From Streptomyces sp. NBC_01306 (GTDB lineage: Bacteria > Actinomycetota > Actinomycetes > Streptomycetales > Streptomycetaceae), in assembly GCF_026340465.1 (NCBI RefSeq), contig NZ_JAPEPC010000001.1, forward strand, positions 186,001-250,000: a DNA stretch of 64,000 nt, in the 5' to 3' direction. This document shows, piece after piece, positions 60,811-64,000 of this stretch; within the stretch, counting starts at the first letter, position 1, and every line of letters begins with the position of its first letter. The notes under the pieces are model-generated. The model was not told the DNA's origin, searched no databases, and worked only from the letters and a program-made list of their open reading frames with translations. Made by a program: the position numbers and the translations under genes.

Positions 60811-61805
60811 GCGCGCTGGTGTTTGACGAGGTGAGCGTGCGCTACGGCGCCCGGCGCGGAGGCCTGACCGCCGTGGACCAGGTCAGCCTGACCGTGCCCA
60901 AGGGACAGGTGGTCGGGCTGGTCGGGGAGTCGGGATCAGGCAAGTCGACCCTGGCACGGGCCGCGGTGGGCCTTGTACCGGTCGCCGCGGGCCGCGTCCT
61001 GCTCGGCGGCGTGGATGTGAAGAGCCTGCCGCGAAGGCGTCCGCTGCAGATGGTGTTCCAGGACCCGTACTCCTCGCTGGACCCGCGGATGAGCATCGGT
61101 GAGTCGATCACCGAGGCCCTGCCGCGCAGTGCACACGCCGGGGCGGCAGACAGACGGGCCGAGGTGGCGAGACTGCTCGAACTGGTCAACCTCGACCCGG
61201 ACCGGGCGGGGATGCTGCCGAAGCACCTGTCAGGCGGGCAGCGGCAACGTGTCGCGCTCGCCCGCGCGTTGGCCGGGCAGCCGCAGGTACTGATCGCCGA
61301 CGAGATCACGTCCGCGCTCGACGTGTCGGTGCAGGGCGCCGTGCTCAACCTGGTCCGCACACTGCAGCGGCGACTGGACCTGTCGATGCTGTTCATCTCG
61401 CACAACCTGGCCGTGGTGCGCTATCTCAGCGACGTGATCGCCGTGATGTATCTCGGCCGCATCGTGGAGATGGGCCCCGCCCAGCAAGTCCTCAACGACC
61501 CGCAACACCCCTACACGCGCGACCTGCTCGCCGCGGCCCCGTCCGCCCGCACCGGCCTGTTCGACGACCCCGGTGACGGCGACGGCATCGGAGACACGGA
61601 CCCGCCGGACCCGCACCACCCGCCCACCGGTTGCCGCTACCACCCCCGCTGCCCGATCGGCCCGCTCACGCACACCGAGCGCACCGTCTGCCTCAGCTCC
61701 GACCCGGCCGACGCCGCGGCGACCCGCCGGCACCGAGCGGCCTGCCACTTCTCCCCGAGCGTCAGCGAACAGCCCGAAATCCCACGAGGAGGCCTCCTGC
61801 GATGA
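60807..61805 (+). CDS. ABC transporter ATP-binding protein (DppF/OppF type)
   Basis: 332 residues. Walker A GESGSGKS, Q-loop MVFQDPYSSLDPRM, signature LSGGQRQR, Walker B VLIADEITSALD (Glu-Ile in place of the usual Glu-Pro), H-loop ISHNLAV, and C-terminal CRYHPRCPIG. Start overlaps the fused gene stop and follows GGAGG. Second ATPase of the importer. Confidence 0.92.
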   Translation: MSALVFDEVSVRYGARRGGLTAVDQVSLTVPKGQVVGLVGESGSGKSTLARAAVGLVPVAAGRVLLGGVDVKSLPRRRPLQMVFQDPYSSLDPRMSIGESITEALPRSAHAGAADRRAEVARLLELVNLDPDRAGMLPKHLSGGQRQRVALARALAGQPQVLIADEITSALDVSVQGAVLNLVRTLQRRLDLSMLFISHNLAVVRYLSDVIAVMYLGRIVEMGPAQQVLNDPQHPYTRDLLAAAPSARTGLFDDPGDGDGIGDTDPPDPHHPPTGCRYHPRCPIGPLTHTERTVCLSSDPADAAATRRHRAACHFSPSVSEQPEIPRGGLLR

Positions 61806-64000
61806 CCCGACGCCTTGGCATTGATGATCTGTACGAGTTGACAGTCCCCGAGCAGCCGAGTGTTTCGCCGGACGGAAGCCGGATCGTGTACGTGCTGCGC
61901 GCCGCCGACCGCGACGGCGACCGGGACGTGCGGGCGCTCTGGCAGGTCGCCGCCGCGGGCGGCGAGGCACGGCAGCTCACCCGGGGCACGACCGACACAG
62001 CACCGACATGGTCGCCCGACGGCACGCGTATCGCGTTCCTGCGTGCCCGGGACTCGGCGCCGCAACTGTGGTTCCTGCCCGCCGCCGGGGGCGAGGCCGA
62101 GCAGGTGACAGAACTCCCACTGGGCGCCGGCGCGCCGGTCTGGAGCCCGGACGGCAACAAGGTCGCCTTCGCGGCGCCGGTCGACCTCGCCGCGGCGGAC
62201 GGCGAGGACGCAACCGCACGCGCACGCCGGGCGAATGCCCCGGTCGTGACGGACCGGCTGGACTTCAAGGCCGACGGCACAGGTCTGGTACGGACCCTGC
62301 GCAGGCACGTGCACGTCCTCGACGTAGGCACACGGGAGATCCGGCAGGTCACATCGGGGGACTGGAACGCCGGCGATCCCGCCTGGTCCCCCGATGGCAC
62401 CCGGCTGGCGTTCCCCGGCGCCCGCGAGCCCGACGCCGACCTCACGCTGCGGTCCGCCGCCTACGTCCTCGACCTGAGCGGGCGCGCCGCCGAACCGCAG
62501 GCGACGGGCTCCGGCGACGGCACGGCAGCCACGGTCACCTGGACCTCTGACGGTCGGGCGCTGCTGGTCGTCGGGCGGGGGGACACCGAGATCGGGAACA
62601 CCAAACTACTGCTGGTGCCGCTGGACGGCGGCGACACCATCGACCTGACGGCTGCCCTCGACCGGAACGTGATGCCGGGCGGCCCCGGCTATCCCGGCGC
62701 GGCGCCACGCCCGACAGCGGACGGCCGCGTGCTGTTCTGCGTGCGGGAGCGCGGCTGCACCCACCTCTACTCGGTCGGTCTCGACGGCGGCGCGCCGCGA
62801 CCAGTCGTCGGGGGCGCGGGGAACACCGTCGGCGACCTGGCCGTCGCGGGCGACACCGTGGCGATCCTCCTCGCCACGCCGTCCTCGTTCGGCGAGATCG
62901 CGACGGTCGACCCCGCCGACGGGACGGTCGAGGCGCGCACACACCATGGCGAGAGCGTCGCCGACGTGGAGCTGTTCGCCCGTGAGGAGCGGGAGTTCAC
63001 GATCTCCGACGGCACCGTGGTCCATGGCTGGCTGGTCCGTGACCCGGCCCGTACCGGCCCTTCGCCTCTGCTGCTGGACATCCACGGCGGCCCGCACAAC
63101 GCATGGAACGGCACAGCCGACGCCACCCACATCTACCACCAGGTACTGGCCGCGCGCGGCTGGGCGGTGCTGATGCTCAACCCGCGCGGGAGCGACGGCT
63201 ACGGCGAGAAGTTCCTCACCGCGGCGCTCGGCGCGTGGGGGCAGGCGGACGCGCCGGACTTCCTCGAACCACTGGACCACCTCGTCGCCGAGGGGGTCGC
63301 CGACGCCGACCGGCTTGCCGTGTCCGGTTACAGCTACGGCGGCTTCATGACCTGCTACCTGACGAGCCGCGACAACAGGTTCGCGGCTGCGGTCGCGGGC
63401 GGGGTGGTCAGCGATCTGACCAGCATGGCGGGCACCTCGGACGCAGGCCACCACATGGGCGTGCGCGAACTGGGCGGCACTCCGTGGGCGGAGGAACAGC
63501 CGTACCCGCAGCAGTCGCCGCTCACCCACGTCGACCAGGTCCAGGTACCGACGCTCATCGTCCAAGGTGCCGATGACGTGCGCTGTCCGGTGGGGCAGGC
63601 GGAACAGTGGTTCACCGCGCTGCGCGAGCGGGGCGTTCCGGCCCGGCTGGTGCTGTACCCCGGCAGCTCGCACCTGTTCATCCTCGACGGCAGGCCGTCG
63701 CACCGGGCCGACTTCAACCGACGCGTCGTCGACTGGGTGGAGCGGCACGCAAGGCCCAAGGGAAACGCGACGCGGGTGCCGATCGACGCCGCGCACTGGC
63801 AGCGGCGGCTGAGCGAACTGGCTTGCGCACATCGGGTACCCGGAGCGGCGCTCGGCATCCTGCGCATCGGCGGCGACGGCGCCGACGATCTGGTGCAGGC
63901 GAGCCACGGCGTCCTGAGCAAGAACACCGGCGTCGACGTCACCGACGACTCGCTGTTCCAGATCGGCTCGATCACCAAGGTGTGGACGACGACCGTCGTG
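61802..64000 (+). CDS. S9 prolyl-oligopeptidase fused to an S12 beta-lactamase-like domain (partial)
   Basis: 733 residues are visible and the frame runs off the window. 1-~380: seven-bladed beta-propeller/TolB-like repeats (PSVSPDGSRIVYV, TWSPDGTRIAFL). ~400-645: S9 peptidase with nucleophile S511 in GYSYGGF, D591 in GADD, H624 in GSSHLF. From ~655 the same frame continues into a class C/S12 hydrolase start: AHRVPGAALGI ... SLFQIGS723-ITK726-VWTTT. No stop or start separates them. The S12 part is close to the gene at 54014. ATG overlaps the ATPase stop. A two-activity cytosolic peptidase for imported peptides is inferred. Confidence 0.85.
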   Translation, partial: MTRRLGIDDLYELTVPEQPSVSPDGSRIVYVLRAADRDGDRDVRALWQVAAAGGEARQLTRGTTDTAPTWSPDGTRIAFLRARDSAPQLWFLPAAGGEAEQVTELPLGAGAPVWSPDGNKVAFAAPVDLAAADGEDATARARRANAPVVTDRLDFKADGTGLVRTLRRHVHVLDVGTREIRQVTSGDWNAGDPAWSPDGTRLAFPGAREPDADLTLRSAAYVLDLSGRAAEPQATGSGDGTAATVTWTSDGRALLVVGRGDTEIGNTKLLLVPLDGGDTIDLTAALDRNVMPGGPGYPGAAPRPTADGRVLFCVRERGCTHLYSVGLDGGAPRPVVGGAGNTVGDLAVAGDTVAILLATPSSFGEIATVDPADGTVEARTHHGESVADVELFAREEREFTISDGTVVHGWLVRDPARTGPSPLLLDIHGGPHNAWNGTADATHIYHQVLAARGWAVLMLNPRGSDGYGEKFLTAALGAWGQADAPDFLEPLDHLVAEGVADADRLAVSGYSYGGFMTCYLTSRDNRFAAAVAGGVVSDLTSMAGTSDAGHHMGVRELGGTPWAEEQPYPQQSPLTHVDQVQVPTLIVQGADDVRCPVGQAEQWFTALRERGVPARLVLYPGSSHLFILDGRPSHRADFNRRVVDWVERHARPKGNATRVPIDAAHWQRRLSELACAHRVPGAALGILRIGGDGADDLVQASHGVLSKNTGVDVTDDSLFQIGSITKVWTTTVV

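Overview
The window is high-GC actinomycete chromosomal DNA, very probably Streptomyces. Support: strong GC bias with almost no TTA codons, GTG and TTG starts behind GGAGG-type ribosome sites, GH18 chitinases ending in CBM5/12 modules and preceded by TTGGTCYAG direct repeats, and many small regulator/operator pairs. No rRNA, tRNA, CRISPR array or prophage was seen. It reads as an accessory catabolic region.

Layout. 0-0.5 kb: a frameshifted IS701-type transposase tail and a 180-bp MITE-like inverted-repeat element. 0.57-4.2 kb: two secreted GH18 chitinases with a promoter carrying three DasR-like repeats. 4.2-9.5 kb: a phosphonate-degradation operon (phosphonoacetate hydrolase, organophosphate/phosphonate MFS carrier, TIGR03364-type FAD oxidoreductase) divergent from a LysR regulator, followed by a dienelactone-hydrolase-like gene and a small DUF6295-like protein. 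10.8-18.4 kb: VanZ-like protein, P-loop kinase-like protein, 3-hydroxyisobutyryl-CoA hydrolase, an amidohydrolase/NCS1 permease pair with a divergent TetR and a perfect 35-bp operator, and a DUF3048 lipoprotein.

18.8-29.4 kb is a secreted-enzyme and conflict region: a 1356-residue beta-propeller/S53 peptidase fusion, then a 1269-residue secreted DNRLRE protein with a NucA/NucB-like nuclease tip and a TTA codon in its signal peptide. SMI1/KNR4-family immunity-like genes lie on both sides. Immediately downstream is a decayed second cassette (toxin tail plus broken immunity gene).

29.5-40.9 kb is a complete nicotinic-acid (nic) pathway: three-subunit molybdenum dehydrogenase plus a CoxG-like protein, NicC, NicX, NicD, NicF, NicE, a NicT-like transporter and a MarR (NicR-like) regulator. 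The same 14-bp motif lies upstream of nicX and nicE. 41-45 kb holds an IclR/aminotransferase pair, a methyltransferase, an FKBP isomerase and remnants of a transposase, a LysE exporter and an FtsX permease.

45.1-64.0 kb is the most unusual part: a long co-directional run encoding an N-acyl-D-amino-acid deacylase-like amidohydrolase, an M20 peptidase, a GNAT protein, an N-acylamino-acid racemase with all catalytic residues, a PucR regulator, an MFS carrier, two class-A-beta-lactamase-like hydrolases, one S12 (class-C-like) hydrolase, an oligopeptide ABC importer whose OppC and OppD parts are one polypeptide, and a prolyl-oligopeptidase (S9) fused in frame to a second S12 domain that runs off the window. 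I infer a dedicated import-and-degrade system for N-acylated or D-amino-acid-containing peptides.
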